Positions 5,035 through 11,440 of a DNA stretch of 11,440 bases are shown piece after piece. Under the pieces are notes generated by a model. That model saw only the letters and a list, made by a program, of their open reading frames with translations. It was not told where the DNA came from and searched no databases. Positions within the stretch are counted from its first letter, which is position 1. The number at the start of each line of letters is the position of its first letter. Location of the stretch: NCBI GenBank assembly GCA_016191985.1, contig JACPVB010000050.1, positions 1 through 11,440 of the forward strand, in the 5' to 3' direction. The stretch comes from Chloroflexota bacterium. GTDB lineage: Bacteria; Chloroflexota; Anaerolineae; Anaerolineales; Villigracilaceae. The position numbers and the translations under genes are program-made.

Positions 5035-5555
5035 CCGATTCAACCTTAACGTATTGCTACGCTCATCCCACCCGCGAGACCAGCCTGCGCTGCAAACGCT
5101 GTGACCGTCCCATGTGCGTTTCCTGCGCGGTGCGGACCCCCACCGGATATGTCTGCAAGGATTGCGTCCGCCAGCAGCAGAAAACCTTTGATACGGCCAT
5201 GTGGTACGACTATCTTATTGGCTTTGGCGTCACCTTTGTGCTTTCCCTGATCGCCAGCTCGCTCACCGGCCTTGTGGCAACTTTTCTCGGGTTTTACACG
5301 ATCTTTATTGCCGTCGGCATCGGCGGCGGGGCGGGGGCTTTCATCGCAAACATCGCCCTGCGCGCCGTTAACAAGCGCCGTTCAAAGGCGTTGTATATCG
5401 CGTGCGCCGTCGGCGTAGTGATTGGCGCGCTTCCGGTCATGCTGGTCCTATTCTTTATGGGACAAATATTTTCCCTTGTTGCGCTCGGTGTTTACATTGT
5501 TATCGTGACCCCCACCGTTTATTCACGTATCTCTGGAATTCAACTTACAAGATAA
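5031..5555 (+). CDS. B-box-like zinc-finger membrane protein
   Basis: A 174-residue protein with an N-terminal zinc-binding module and a membrane domain. Metal ligands fit a cross-braced two-zinc B-box-like arrangement: C9, H12, C21, C24, C29, C32, C42, C45. The C-Y-x-H-P...C-x2-C-x4-C-x2-C pattern is known at the N-terminus of some bacterial rhomboid-type proteins, but no rhomboid GxSx and HxxxN motifs are visible here. The remainder (about 58-168) has three or four hydrophobic helices with glycine-rich GIGGGAGAF and a basic loop NKRRSK (115-120), expected to be cytoplasmic. The ATG overlaps the nadK stop, with AGGA eight bases upstream. The recN start follows three bases after the stop. Function is unknown; its position suggests co-expression with nadK and recN, not necessarily a shared role. 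Confidence 0.85.
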   Translation: MTDSTLTYCYAHPTRETSLRCKRCDRPMCVSCAVRTPTGYVCKDCVRQQQKTFDTAMWYDYLIGFGVTFVLSLIASSLTGLVATFLGFYTIFIAVGIGGGAGAFIANIALRAVNKRRSKALYIACAVGVVIGALPVMLVLFFMGQIFSLVALGVYIVIVTPTVYSRISGIQLTR

Positions 5556-5558
5556 CTC

Positions 5559-7295
5559 ATGCTTACCGAACTTCACATCCAAAACTTTGCGATCATAGAT
5601 AAACTCGACCTGCGCTTCGGGGCGGGACTCATCATCCTCACGGGCGAGACGGGCGCGGGCAAATCCATCATCCTCGATGCGATGGTGATGCTCATCGGCG
5701 GCAAGGCAGACACGACCTTCGTCCGCACTGATTCAGAGGCGGCATTTGTCGAGGGTGTGTTCCAGCTCAAAGGTCCAGAAAAAGAGGCGGTGCACGAAGT
5801 CCTCAACCGCGAAGAATTAATGGACGATCCCAATTATGTGGTGCTGATGCGTGAAGTCCGCAAAGAGGGGCGCAGTGTGGCGCGCGTGAATGGACGCACC
5901 GTGAACGTTGGATTGTTGAAGGAACTCGGCGCACTTTTGATCGACATCCACGGGCAGGCGGAGCATCTCTCCCTGCTCGATCCTCGCGCGCACCTCGGCC
6001 TGCTCGATCGCTACGCGGAAGTTGCCAAGCCACTGACAGAGTATCGCCAGACCTACCATGCCTTGTTGAGTCTCCGCCGCGAGTTGGGCGACCTGCGTAA
6101 AACCCAGGCGGATGCCGAACGCCGTATTGAAATCCTCACCTACCAGGCCGAAGAGATCGAAGACGCAAGCCTGAAACCCGGCGAGGATGAAGAACTTCGC
6201 AAGGAACGTGACAGGCTGGCCAACGCCGAGTCTCTGGCGCAGAACGCCCAGGAAGCCCTGGCGGTTTTGGAGGAAGGCTCGCCTGAAACTCCCGCCGCAA
6301 CAGACCTGGTTGGGCAGGCCGCGCAAGCGTTGGCCGCGCTCGCAAAAATAGATGCGGGGCAGTCGGAGCTGGCGAACCAGGCCGAACTCATGCTCGACAC
6401 GATGTCCGACATCATCCACGGTTTGCGAAATTACCTCGAAGAGATCGAATTCAATCCAAAAAGATTGGAAGATGTGGAAGAGCGCTTGGATCTGATTCAC
6501 TCGCTCACCCGTAAATATGGCGGCAACATCCCAGCCGTCATCGCCTACGGCGCGGATGCACGCAAACAACTGGAAACCATCACGGGCGCGGCAGACCGCA
6601 TCGACGAATTGGAAATGCAGGAAGCCAAACTGCTCGAAAAACTTGGCAAGCAGGGCGGCGCGTTGACTGAGAAGCGGAAGTCCGCCGCAATTGAAATGGG
6701 CAGGGGTATCGAAATCGAACTGGATGATCTCAAGATGGCATCCGCTCAATTTGGCGTGGATTTTCAAACCAAGCCCGATCCCAACGGCGCTCCGCTTGCA
6801 GATGGAACGCGCATCGCCTTTGACCAAAACGGTTTCGACCGCGTGGAGTTTCTCGTCGCCCCCAACCCCGGTGAAGGACTCAAGCCGCTGGCAAAAATCG
6901 CCTCCGGCGGTGAAACCTCACGTTTAATGCTTGGCCTGAAAAACGTAATGGCCCGGGCCGATGAAGTTCCCTGTCTGATCTTCGATGAAATCGATCAGGG
7001 TATCGGCGGGCGCGTGGGCATGGTGGTCGGTCAAAAATTATGGAATCTCTCGCGTACGCATCAGGTCTTTTGCGTCACCCACCTGCCACAGCTTGCCGTC
7101 TTTGGGGATCAGCATTACCAGGTCCAAAAACTTGTGGACAAAGGCCGCACCCTCACCCGCGTTGAAACGCTCGAAGGCGAACCGCGCCTGCTTGAGCTTT
7201 CCCAAATGCTTGGCGAAGTGGGCGAAGGCACACTCCGTTCGGCGCATGAACTTTTACAGACCGCCAGACAAATGGTCAAAAGCTCGAAAAAATAG
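5559..7295 (+). CDS. recN: DNA repair protein RecN
   Basis: A 578-residue SMC-like ATPase acting in recombinational repair of double-strand breaks. It begins MLTELHIQNFAIID, as RecN proteins do. Walker A is GETGAGKS (29-36). The central part (about 150-370) is rich in charged and alanine-leucine residues, as expected for the short RecN coiled coils. The C-terminal ATPase half has the ABC signature ASGGETSR (about 448-455), Walker B CLIFDEID (about 471-478) followed by QGIGGRVG, and the H-loop VTHLPQLA (about 505-512). All catalytic motifs are intact and the length is typical (550-580). It is the last gene of the nadK operon, starting three bases after the previous stop, with no strong ribosome site, which suggests coupling. 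A terminator follows at 7300-7332. I see no LexA-type box nearby, and the gene has no separate promoter that I can recognise. Confidence 0.96.
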   Translation: MLTELHIQNFAIIDKLDLRFGAGLIILTGETGAGKSIILDAMVMLIGGKADTTFVRTDSEAAFVEGVFQLKGPEKEAVHEVLNREELMDDPNYVVLMREVRKEGRSVARVNGRTVNVGLLKELGALLIDIHGQAEHLSLLDPRAHLGLLDRYAEVAKPLTEYRQTYHALLSLRRELGDLRKTQADAERRIEILTYQAEEIEDASLKPGEDEELRKERDRLANAESLAQNAQEALAVLEEGSPETPAATDLVGQAAQALAALAKIDAGQSELANQAELMLDTMSDIIHGLRNYLEEIEFNPKRLEDVEERLDLIHSLTRKYGGNIPAVIAYGADARKQLETITGAADRIDELEMQEAKLLEKLGKQGGALTEKRKSAAIEMGRGIEIELDDLKMASAQFGVDFQTKPDPNGAPLADGTRIAFDQNGFDRVEFLVAPNPGEGLKPLAKIASGGETSRLMLGLKNVMARADEVPCLIFDEIDQGIGGRVGMVVGQKLWNLSRTHQVFCVTHLPQLAVFGDQHYQVQKLVDKGRTLTRVETLEGEPRLLELSQMLGEVGEGTLRSAHELLQTARQMVKSSKK

Positions 7296-7299
7296 AATC

Positions 7300-7332
7300 A
7301 AAAAGCGGATGATTGAAATCGTCCGCTTTTTT
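7300..7332 (+). terminator. Intrinsic terminator after recN
   Basis: AAAAAGCGGATGAT (7300-7313) pairs with ATCGTCCGCTTTTT (7318-7331) over 14 bp with one G-U pair and a TGAA loop. The run of six T at 7327-7332 forms the end of the right arm and the U-tract. It begins five bases past the recN stop. Confidence 0.9.
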
Positions 7333-7357
7333 GTCCGTTTTGGTTATGAGATTAAAT

Positions 7358-7396
7358 GATGACCGCCAGGGTGAGGGGGGCACCCTAGCGGTCATC
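7358..7396. other. Strong orphan hairpin between recN terminator and tRNA-Arg
   Basis: GATGACCGCCAGGGTG (7358-7373) pairs with CACCCTAGCGGTCATC (7381-7396): 15 pairs interrupted by one C-A mismatch, with loop AGGGGGG. It is longer and richer in GC than the recN terminator but lacks a T-run on either side. On the minus strand it lies 82 bases past the tRNA 3' end, and on the plus strand 26 bases past the recN terminator. It may be a back-up transcription stop or a dispersed palindrome. Confidence 0.6.
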
Positions 7397-7477
7397 GTTT
7401 GTAATAATACTACGGGCCTAAAAAAATTGCAAGCCTTTTTTATAAGAAAAACATTAATGTTTATGTGAAAGCTTTTG

Positions 7478-7549
7478 TGCCCTGAGTAGGAATCGAACCT
7501 ACATCTAAGCCTTAGGAGTGCCTTGTTCTGTCCATTGAACTATCAGGGC
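7478..7549 (-). tRNA. tRNA-Arg (anticodon CCT)
   Basis: Read on the minus strand, a 72-nt cloverleaf forms. The acceptor stem is GCCCTGA/TCAGGGC with discriminator A. The D arm is GTTC/GAAC with loop AATGGACA. The anticodon loop is CTCCTAA with anticodon CCT, reading AGG. The T arm is GTAGG/CCTAC with loop TTCGATT. A four-base variable region precedes the T stem. The 3' CCA is not encoded (CAA follows). The anticodon stem has a G-U at 28-42 and an A-G mismatch at 31-39, which is slightly weak, but all other conserved positions (T8, A14, G18 G19, T33, T54 T55 C56) are present, so it should be functional. It is monocistronic and divergent from the peptidase gene. Confidence 0.95.
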
Positions 7550-7559
7550 GGCGAAGAAG

Positions 7560-7565
7560 ATTATA
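7560..7565 (-). promoter_or_regulatory. -10 element TATAAT of tRNA-Arg
   Basis: On the minus strand TATAAT ends 10 bases upstream of the mature tRNA 5' end at 7549, so the primary transcript would have a leader of only about four bases. No clear -35 hexamer is seen; the upstream sequence overlaps the divergent peptidase promoter. Confidence 0.5.
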
Positions 7566-7575
7566 CACAAAAGGA

Positions 7576-7581
7576 TAAAAT
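7576..7581 (+). promoter_or_regulatory. -10 element TAAAAT of peptidase gene, predicted leaderless
   Basis: TAAAAT ends exactly six bases before the ATG at 7588, predicting transcription from the start codon itself. It lies only ten bases from the minus-strand tRNA -10 (7560-7565), so the two promoters overlap and may compete for polymerase. Confidence 0.45.
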
Positions 7582-7587
7582 ATATCC

Positions 7588-9027
7588 ATGCGAAATTATG
7601 CCATCTTCATTCTGTTCCTGCTCGCATCGTGCAGCCAGCCTGCGCCGCAGAACACCCCAACCGTAACCTCCATTGAAATCAAAAATACGCAGCCCATTCC
7701 AAGCCCTGCCACGCCCGAACGCCCCAGCATCCCTGTTCACGAAAAATATATTCTCAACACCATCATCGACTATGACCGCCACCTCGTCACCGTGGACGAG
7801 ACCATTGTTTACCCCAATCACACCGGCCAACCGCTACAATCCATTCCATTCGCCATTGCCGCCCACCTCTGGGCAGATTGTTTTAAATTGACCCAGGTCA
7901 TGGTGGACAATAACCCTATGACAGACTTTGTCCTCCATGCTCATCAATTGGACATTCCGCTTCCGACTCCGCTCGCACCTGATTCTGTTTCGACAATTAA
8001 TCTCAGCTACAGCCTCTCCCTCCCCTACATGGACCAGGCCAACAGCCTGCGTGCACGCATCTTTGGCTACAGTGACATTCAAATGAACCTCGTCAATTGG
8101 TATCCATTTATCGTTCCTTTCAAAGATGGCGAATGGATGATCCGCGAGCCGTGGTCGCATGGCGAATATTTGATCTATCCCGTTGCGGACTTTGAAGTCA
8201 ACTTAAAATTTACCGACCCTGAAAACGTCCCCATCGTCGCTGCCAGCGGATTCGCTGAACCAAACGGCGAATCCACCTGCTACACATTAACCAATGCACG
8301 CGCCTTTGCCATTTCCGCAAGCCGTGATTTCCAGGTCTCAAAGATGCGAGCCGCTGATACAACAGTCTACAGCTACTACCTCCCCATCTATAAAAGCGCG
8401 GGCGAAGCCGCCATGATTGCCAGCGCACAAGCCATACAAGTTTTTTCGGAAAAGTTTGGAAAATACCCGCATAAAACCTTATCCGTTGTCATCGCCGATT
8501 TCAAAGACAGCATGGAATTCTCGGCCTTGTATTTCCACAGCCGCAGTTTCTACGATTTGTATGACGGCACTCCCGCCAACTATCTGACCTTCGTCGCCGT
8601 ACATGAGACCGGTCACCAGTGGTGGTTTGACCAGGTCGCCAGCGACCAGGCGCTCGAACCCTGGCTGGACGAATCGCTCACAACATATTCCGAGTCCCTG
8701 TACTACGAAACCCTTTACCCTGATAAGCTCGCATGGTGGTGGTCCTATCGCATTGACTTCTTCGAGCCGCAAGGCTATATCGACATCCCTGTGTACGATG
8801 GACAAAACGACGAGAATTACAAGCGCATCGTTTATTTCAACGGCGCGCATTTTATTCAGGAATTACGAACCCGCATCGGTGACGAGGCATTCTTTGCCTT
8901 TCTTCAGGATTATGTCTTACAGAAGAGAGGCGGCATTTCCACCCGCGAAGATTTCTTCCGCATTTTGGACGAACACACAGATACGGATTACTCAGATATT
9001 GTGCGTGGGTATCTCAGGAGCCGATGA
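7588..9027 (+). CDS. M1 family zinc metallopeptidase, lipoprotein
   Basis: A 479-residue extracytoplasmic aminopeptidase-like protein. The N-terminus MRNYAIFILFLLASC is a lipoprotein signal with lipobox LASC, so C15 should be lipidated and the protein held at the outer face of the membrane; a Thr/Pro-rich linker (16-50) follows. The zinc site is HETGH (339-343) with the third ligand E362 in WLDES, the exact HExxH-x18-E spacing of clan MA gluzincins. Y416 in KRIVYFNGAHF is the likely transition-state tyrosine of M1 enzymes. The usual G-x-M-E-N substrate motif reads DSMEF (307-311), with Asp for Gly and Phe for Asn, so N-terminal amine recognition may differ. The protein is short compared with full M1 enzymes (about 600-900) because it lacks the large C-terminal helical domain. 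It is monocistronic and faces the minus-strand pair tail to tail. Confidence 0.92.
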   Translation: MRNYAIFILFLLASCSQPAPQNTPTVTSIEIKNTQPIPSPATPERPSIPVHEKYILNTIIDYDRHLVTVDETIVYPNHTGQPLQSIPFAIAAHLWADCFKLTQVMVDNNPMTDFVLHAHQLDIPLPTPLAPDSVSTINLSYSLSLPYMDQANSLRARIFGYSDIQMNLVNWYPFIVPFKDGEWMIREPWSHGEYLIYPVADFEVNLKFTDPENVPIVAASGFAEPNGESTCYTLTNARAFAISASRDFQVSKMRAADTTVYSYYLPIYKSAGEAAMIASAQAIQVFSEKFGKYPHKTLSVVIADFKDSMEFSALYFHSRSFYDLYDGTPANYLTFVAVHETGHQWWFDQVASDQALEPWLDESLTTYSESLYYETLYPDKLAWWWSYRIDFFEPQGYIDIPVYDGQNDENYKRIVYFNGAHFIQELRTRIGDEAFFAFLQDYVLQKRGGISTREDFFRILDEHTDTDYSDIVRGYLRSR

Positions 9028-9065
9028 CTAACCTAATTTGCCACCCTGCGGAATTTGGTGAGTTT

Positions 9066-9133
9066 TTAACGCAAAGTCACAAAGTCCCGAAGAAAAATAT
9101 TAAGAACTTTGCATCCTGGTGTCTTTGCGTTAA
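9066..9133. repeat. Inverted repeat built of 8-bp units between convergent genes
   Basis: TTAACGCAAAG (9066-9076) is the perfect reverse complement of CTTTGCGTTAA (9123-9133). Each arm continues as octamers ending in AAAG: acgcaaag, tcacaaag, tcccgaag on the plus strand (9069-9092) and acgcaaag, acaccagg, atgcaaag on the minus strand (9130-9107). The centre is AT-rich. It lies in the 138-base gap between the peptidase stop and the end of the zinc-ribbon gene, where a two-way terminator would be expected, but no T-run follows either arm. Strings of ACGCAAAG octamers are, from memory, common intergenic repeats in environmental bacterial genomes. Confidence 0.65.
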
Positions 9134-9165
9134 GAATCTCGATTTAAAGCATATTAATGAGTTAA

Positions 9166-10488
9166 TTAATCCTCCAGCAAATCTGCCAGAAAACTGAATA
9201 ACCCGCCTGCTTCGGCTTCTTCTTCCTTCTCCGCCAGATCACTCGCAACCACCCCACTTTGACCATTAATCAAAACCAGATGCTCACGCCCATCAAAGGG
9301 AAGTTCGGTCATCCACACAGGTAGGAGCACCAGCTTGAAAGACTCCACTACCAGATTCGCGGATGAGGTGTGCACGAGCTTCATATTTGTAATAATGTGC
9401 GGAAGTTTCTTTTTATAGACAGTGTACGTCTGGCTGCGGGCATCGAGTGAGGCATCTGCCATCGGCACGTCGTAGATTTCGGCGGGCCAGCTTGCCAGAA
9501 AACGTGGGTCATACGGTTTCATAGACTTCATGTCAAAGGCGGGAATCAATTTCAAGAAAACAGCAGACAGCTTTCGGGAAGCGGGAAGCGGCAGGTCATC
9601 CACCATGACGGGATATTGATCCGTCACGCGCACAACTTTTTGCTGGTCACGATTCATAAGTGAGTCATCTTCATACTCAATCGTTTCAGCAGTGTATTCA
9701 ATCGCGCCGCCCACGTCGAAAGTCCAAAGTGGCAGGTACAGGCCGCGCGGAAGTTCGACTTTCTTTTCCGGCTTGATCTTGTTATTCTCCACCCAATTGA
9801 TCAGCAAACGCGTGGCTCGTTTTTGATCGAAGGCGTGCGGGATGATCGCATCCGGCGCAAGCAGGTCTTTTGTTTTTTCCAGACTGACTACGTACGGCGA
9901 ATCGCAATAGACACAATTTGCGGAAATTTGTTTTGGCGGCAAAATAAATTCCGCGCCACAGCCGTTGCAATGAAAGACCTGTTCCTGCAAAGGCCTGCCA
10001 TGTCCCTTCATGGTCGCCATCGCGATAATAAAATCCTTTTCATCGTCGGGCTTCGACTCGGCCCCGAGCGTTTGATTGCGCGTGCAATACTCACACACCA
10101 ACGACTGTCCATCCGGCGCAAACGACATGCGTCCACCGCACTTGGGGCACATGAACCGTTGTGCATCGGCAGCGCGCAATCCCTCCGGCGCGGCGGGCAA
10201 ATGATCGGGGTTGATCACGTCATCGGCTTTAAGCTTGCCATCTAAAATTGCAAGCGCACGCCGCGCGCGCGCATGGCGCAGATCGTGCGCGAGGCAATTC
10301 TCCAGCGCCTTGCGTTTTTCTGTCGGGTTGTCCGCAACCTCGCTCATCCAAAACCATGCTTCGGCAAGTACATCATGCGAACCCGCCATGTAGATCGCGC
10401 GATCCAAATAACGACGGGCAACATTGCGGTCTCCTGTTTTTGCTTCAATGATTCCGGTGCGGAGAAGGTCTTTTGAATAATTATCCAT
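9166..10488 (-). CDS. TPR-like protein with two zinc ribbons (TFIIB-type zinc-ribbon family)
   Basis: A 440-residue soluble protein of unknown function. Residues 1-85 form TPR-like helix pairs (for example LLRTGIIEAKTGDRNVARRYL and the basic RHARARRALAIL). Two zinc ribbons follow: C114, C117, C132, C135 and C174, C177, C192, C195, both C-x2-C...C-x2-C. The C-terminal half (about 205-425) is a beta-rich region with GLYLPLWTFDVGGAIEY, as in proteins often annotated as zinc-ribbon or primosomal-protein-like, though I see no helicase motif. The tail is acidic and then hydrophobic (EKEEEAEAGGLFSFLADLLED). The start at 10488 is supported by GAGG (complement of 10498-10501) nine bases upstream, partly inside the heptamer repeat. 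It lies 51 bases after folP on the same strand without a terminator between, so co-transcription is likely. Confidence 0.8.
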   Translation of the reverse strand: MDNYSKDLLRTGIIEAKTGDRNVARRYLDRAIYMAGSHDVLAEAWFWMSEVADNPTEKRKALENCLAHDLRHARARRALAILDGKLKADDVINPDHLPAAPEGLRAADAQRFMCPKCGGRMSFAPDGQSLVCEYCTRNQTLGAESKPDDEKDFIIAMATMKGHGRPLQEQVFHCNGCGAEFILPPKQISANCVYCDSPYVVSLEKTKDLLAPDAIIPHAFDQKRATRLLINWVENNKIKPEKKVELPRGLYLPLWTFDVGGAIEYTAETIEYEDDSLMNRDQQKVVRVTDQYPVMVDDLPLPASRKLSAVFLKLIPAFDMKSMKPYDPRFLASWPAEIYDVPMADASLDARSQTYTVYKKKLPHIITNMKLVHTSSANLVVESFKLVLLPVWMTELPFDGREHLVLINGQSGVVASDLAEKEEEAEAGGLFSFLADLLED

Positions 10489-10498
10489 AATCCATCGC

Positions 10499-10526
10499 CT
10501 CGTAATGCGTGACTTGTAATCCGTAA
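10499..10526 (-). repeat. Degenerate 7-bp tandem repeat, four units, consensus TTACGNR
   Basis: On the minus strand four contiguous heptamers read ttacgga, ttacaag, tcacgca, ttacgag. They fill most of the 51-base gap between folP and the zinc-ribbon gene, and the last unit supplies part of that gene's ribosome site (GAGG). The folP stop is also inside a TTACGAA-like string (10540-10546), suggesting the array once extended further. Confidence 0.55.
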
Positions 10527-10539
10527 CTCATATTGCGCC

Positions 10540-11430
10540 TTACGAATTCCTCCTTACAATTGCATCCGTCATTTTTGCAACACGCGCCATCTCTTTCACA
10601 TCATGCACACGGACAATATCCGCGCCGTGCGCAATTCCAATCGCAACCGTCGCGGCTGTGCCTTCCACTCGTTGGTCGGGGGGCAAATCCAACGTAAAGC
10701 CGATAAAAGATTTTCTGGATGTTCCCAACAGGATCGGATATCCCAAAGAGCGGATTTCACCCAGGCGGTTGACTAATTCAAGATTATGCTCCCGCGTCTT
10801 TCCAAAGCCGATGCCTGGATCCAAAACGATGTGCGACTCATCCACTCCGGCCTGTTTCGCTAAAGCCGCGCTCTCGAGCAGTTCCCGTTTGACATCTTCG
10901 ATCAGGTTTTGATATTCCGAACCAATGTAGGCATTCCCTAATTTTTCGCGGACATCCACGCTGGCGGGGTTGCTGCGATTGTGCATCAGAATAACGGGTG
11001 TTTTATATTTCGCCGCAACATGCGCCAATCCAGAATCCGCTCGCAATCCCCACACGTCATTGACAATATGCGCGCCCGCTCGAATCGCCTCTTCAGCGAC
11101 CTGCGCTTTGTAGGTATCAATTGAAATTAAAGCATCCGGGAAAGTTTTATGGATGACACGGATGACCGGTATCACCCGCTCCATCTCTTCATCCGCGTTG
11201 ACCGGGGCCGAGCCGGGCCGTGTTGATTCACCGCCCACATCCAGAATGTCCGCGCCGGAAGCGAGGAATTCATCCGCCTGTGAGAGCGCCGCTTGAACCA
11301 CATCTCCCTTTGAAATAATTCCATCTCCCGAAAACGAATCGGGAGTCACATTCAGGATGCCCATCACATAGGTGCGGGAACCCCAGTCGAATGTGAACTT
11401 CCCGATTTGGAGAGAAGATGATTTCATCAT
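10540..11430 (-). CDS. folP: Dihydropteroate synthase
   Basis: A 296-residue TIM-barrel enzyme that condenses 6-hydroxymethyl-7,8-dihydropterin pyrophosphate with p-aminobenzoate in folate synthesis; the family is the sulfonamide target. All hallmark motifs are intact: MGILNVTPDSFSGDG (23-37), DILDVGGESTRPG (61-73), SIDT (103-106), IVNDVWG (122-128), ILMHN (147-151), LDPGIGFGKT, ILLGTSRKSFIG, GTAATVAIG and RVHDV near the C-terminus. Length is typical. Two consecutive ATG codons (11430 and 11427) could each start it; with only ten bases upstream in the window and no ribosome site among them, the choice and promoter cannot be settled. The zinc-ribbon gene follows 51 bases downstream. No other folate gene is visible, so any folate cluster would lie to the right of the window. 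Confidence 0.96.
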   Translation of the reverse strand: MMKSSSLQIGKFTFDWGSRTYVMGILNVTPDSFSGDGIISKGDVVQAALSQADEFLASGADILDVGGESTRPGSAPVNADEEMERVIPVIRVIHKTFPDALISIDTYKAQVAEEAIRAGAHIVNDVWGLRADSGLAHVAAKYKTPVILMHNRSNPASVDVREKLGNAYIGSEYQNLIEDVKRELLESAALAKQAGVDESHIVLDPGIGFGKTREHNLELVNRLGEIRSLGYPILLGTSRKSFIGFTLDLPPDQRVEGTAATVAIGIAHGADIVRVHDVKEMARVAKMTDAIVRRNS

Positions 11431-11440
11431 AATTATGTCA

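Larger units (their letters stand above)
7333..7587. other. Intergenic region holding hairpin, palindrome and tRNA
   Basis: No protein gene lies between recN and the peptidase gene. The stretch contains the hairpin at 7358-7396, an AT-rich part with A7 and T6 runs (about 7420-7442), a perfect 14-base palindrome AAACATTAATGTTT at 7449-7462 that is followed on the minus strand by T-rich sequence and could weakly terminate the tRNA transcript, the tRNA itself (7478-7549), and two back-to-back -10 elements. Confidence 0.5.

Noticed and set aside
5817..6827. Long open frame on the minus strand inside recN (336 codons)
   Set aside because: It is a shadow of the recN coding sequence; no recognisable domain, and recN has all family motifs in the other strand.
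7409..7442. Terminator formed by the A7/T6 runs near 7420-7440
   Set aside because: Only three GC pairs can form beside the A-T runs and the loop is long; too weak to call on either strand.
9028..9165. Classical bidirectional terminator between the convergent genes
   Set aside because: The inverted repeat has long, poorly paired inner parts and no T-run after either arm, so it is annotated as a repeat rather than a terminator.

Overview
The window looks like a chromosomal segment of a bacterium from the Chloroflexota, most likely class Anaerolineae. This is inferred from the protein repertoire (a TPR/zinc-ribbon protein, a B-box-like membrane protein next to nadK and recN, a lipoprotein M1 peptidase, a membrane-anchored Cas4-like nuclease), from roughly balanced base composition and from intergenic short-period repeats. 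No marker gene proves it. Genes are mostly housekeeping, and I see no insertion sequence, prophage or CRISPR array.

Layout from left to right: (1) the 5' part of a methylated-DNA--protein-cysteine methyltransferase gene on the minus strand, cut by the window edge; (2) a divergent plus-strand pair, a TyrA-fold dehydrogenase with altered active-site motifs overlapping a GIY-YIG protein by ATGA; (3) a degenerate 8-bp repeat array wrapped around the terminator of a minus-strand phosphoribosyltransferase gene; (4) a plus-strand cluster encoding a 78-residue Cas4 N-terminal-like membrane protein, a HEAT-like protein and a membrane-anchored PD-(D/E)XK/Fe-S protein, followed by NAD kinase, a B-box-like membrane protein and RecN with its terminator; (5) an intergenic region with a strong hairpin and a minus-strand tRNA-Arg(CCT); (6) a plus-strand M1 metallopeptidase lipoprotein converging across an inverted octamer-repeat element on a minus-strand pair, a TPR/double-zinc-ribbon protein and dihydropteroate synthase (folP).

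The most interesting item is the 2720-4122 cluster. Every hallmark residue of a Cas4/RecB-like nuclease with a 4Cys iron-sulfur cluster is present but spread over two separate membrane proteins. The first carries the N-terminal cysteine and the G-x3-H motif. The second carries D, E-x-K, Q-x3-Y and the last three cysteines. A HEAT-repeat gene lies between them. Each half has one transmembrane helix at the end facing the break, so the two look like one nuclease divided at the outer loop of a membrane hairpin. Function is unknown; a membrane-tethered two-subunit nuclease is my inference.

Other points of note: three genes have a -10 hexamer ending exactly six bases before the ATG, which predicts leaderless mRNAs; three intergenic regions hold short-period (8, 8 and 7 bp) degenerate repeat arrays, two of them arranged as inverted arms; and the TyrA-like enzyme lacks the usual catalytic His and Ser motifs. 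RecN, the methyltransferase and possibly the split nuclease give the window a DNA-maintenance flavour, but nothing shows they work together.
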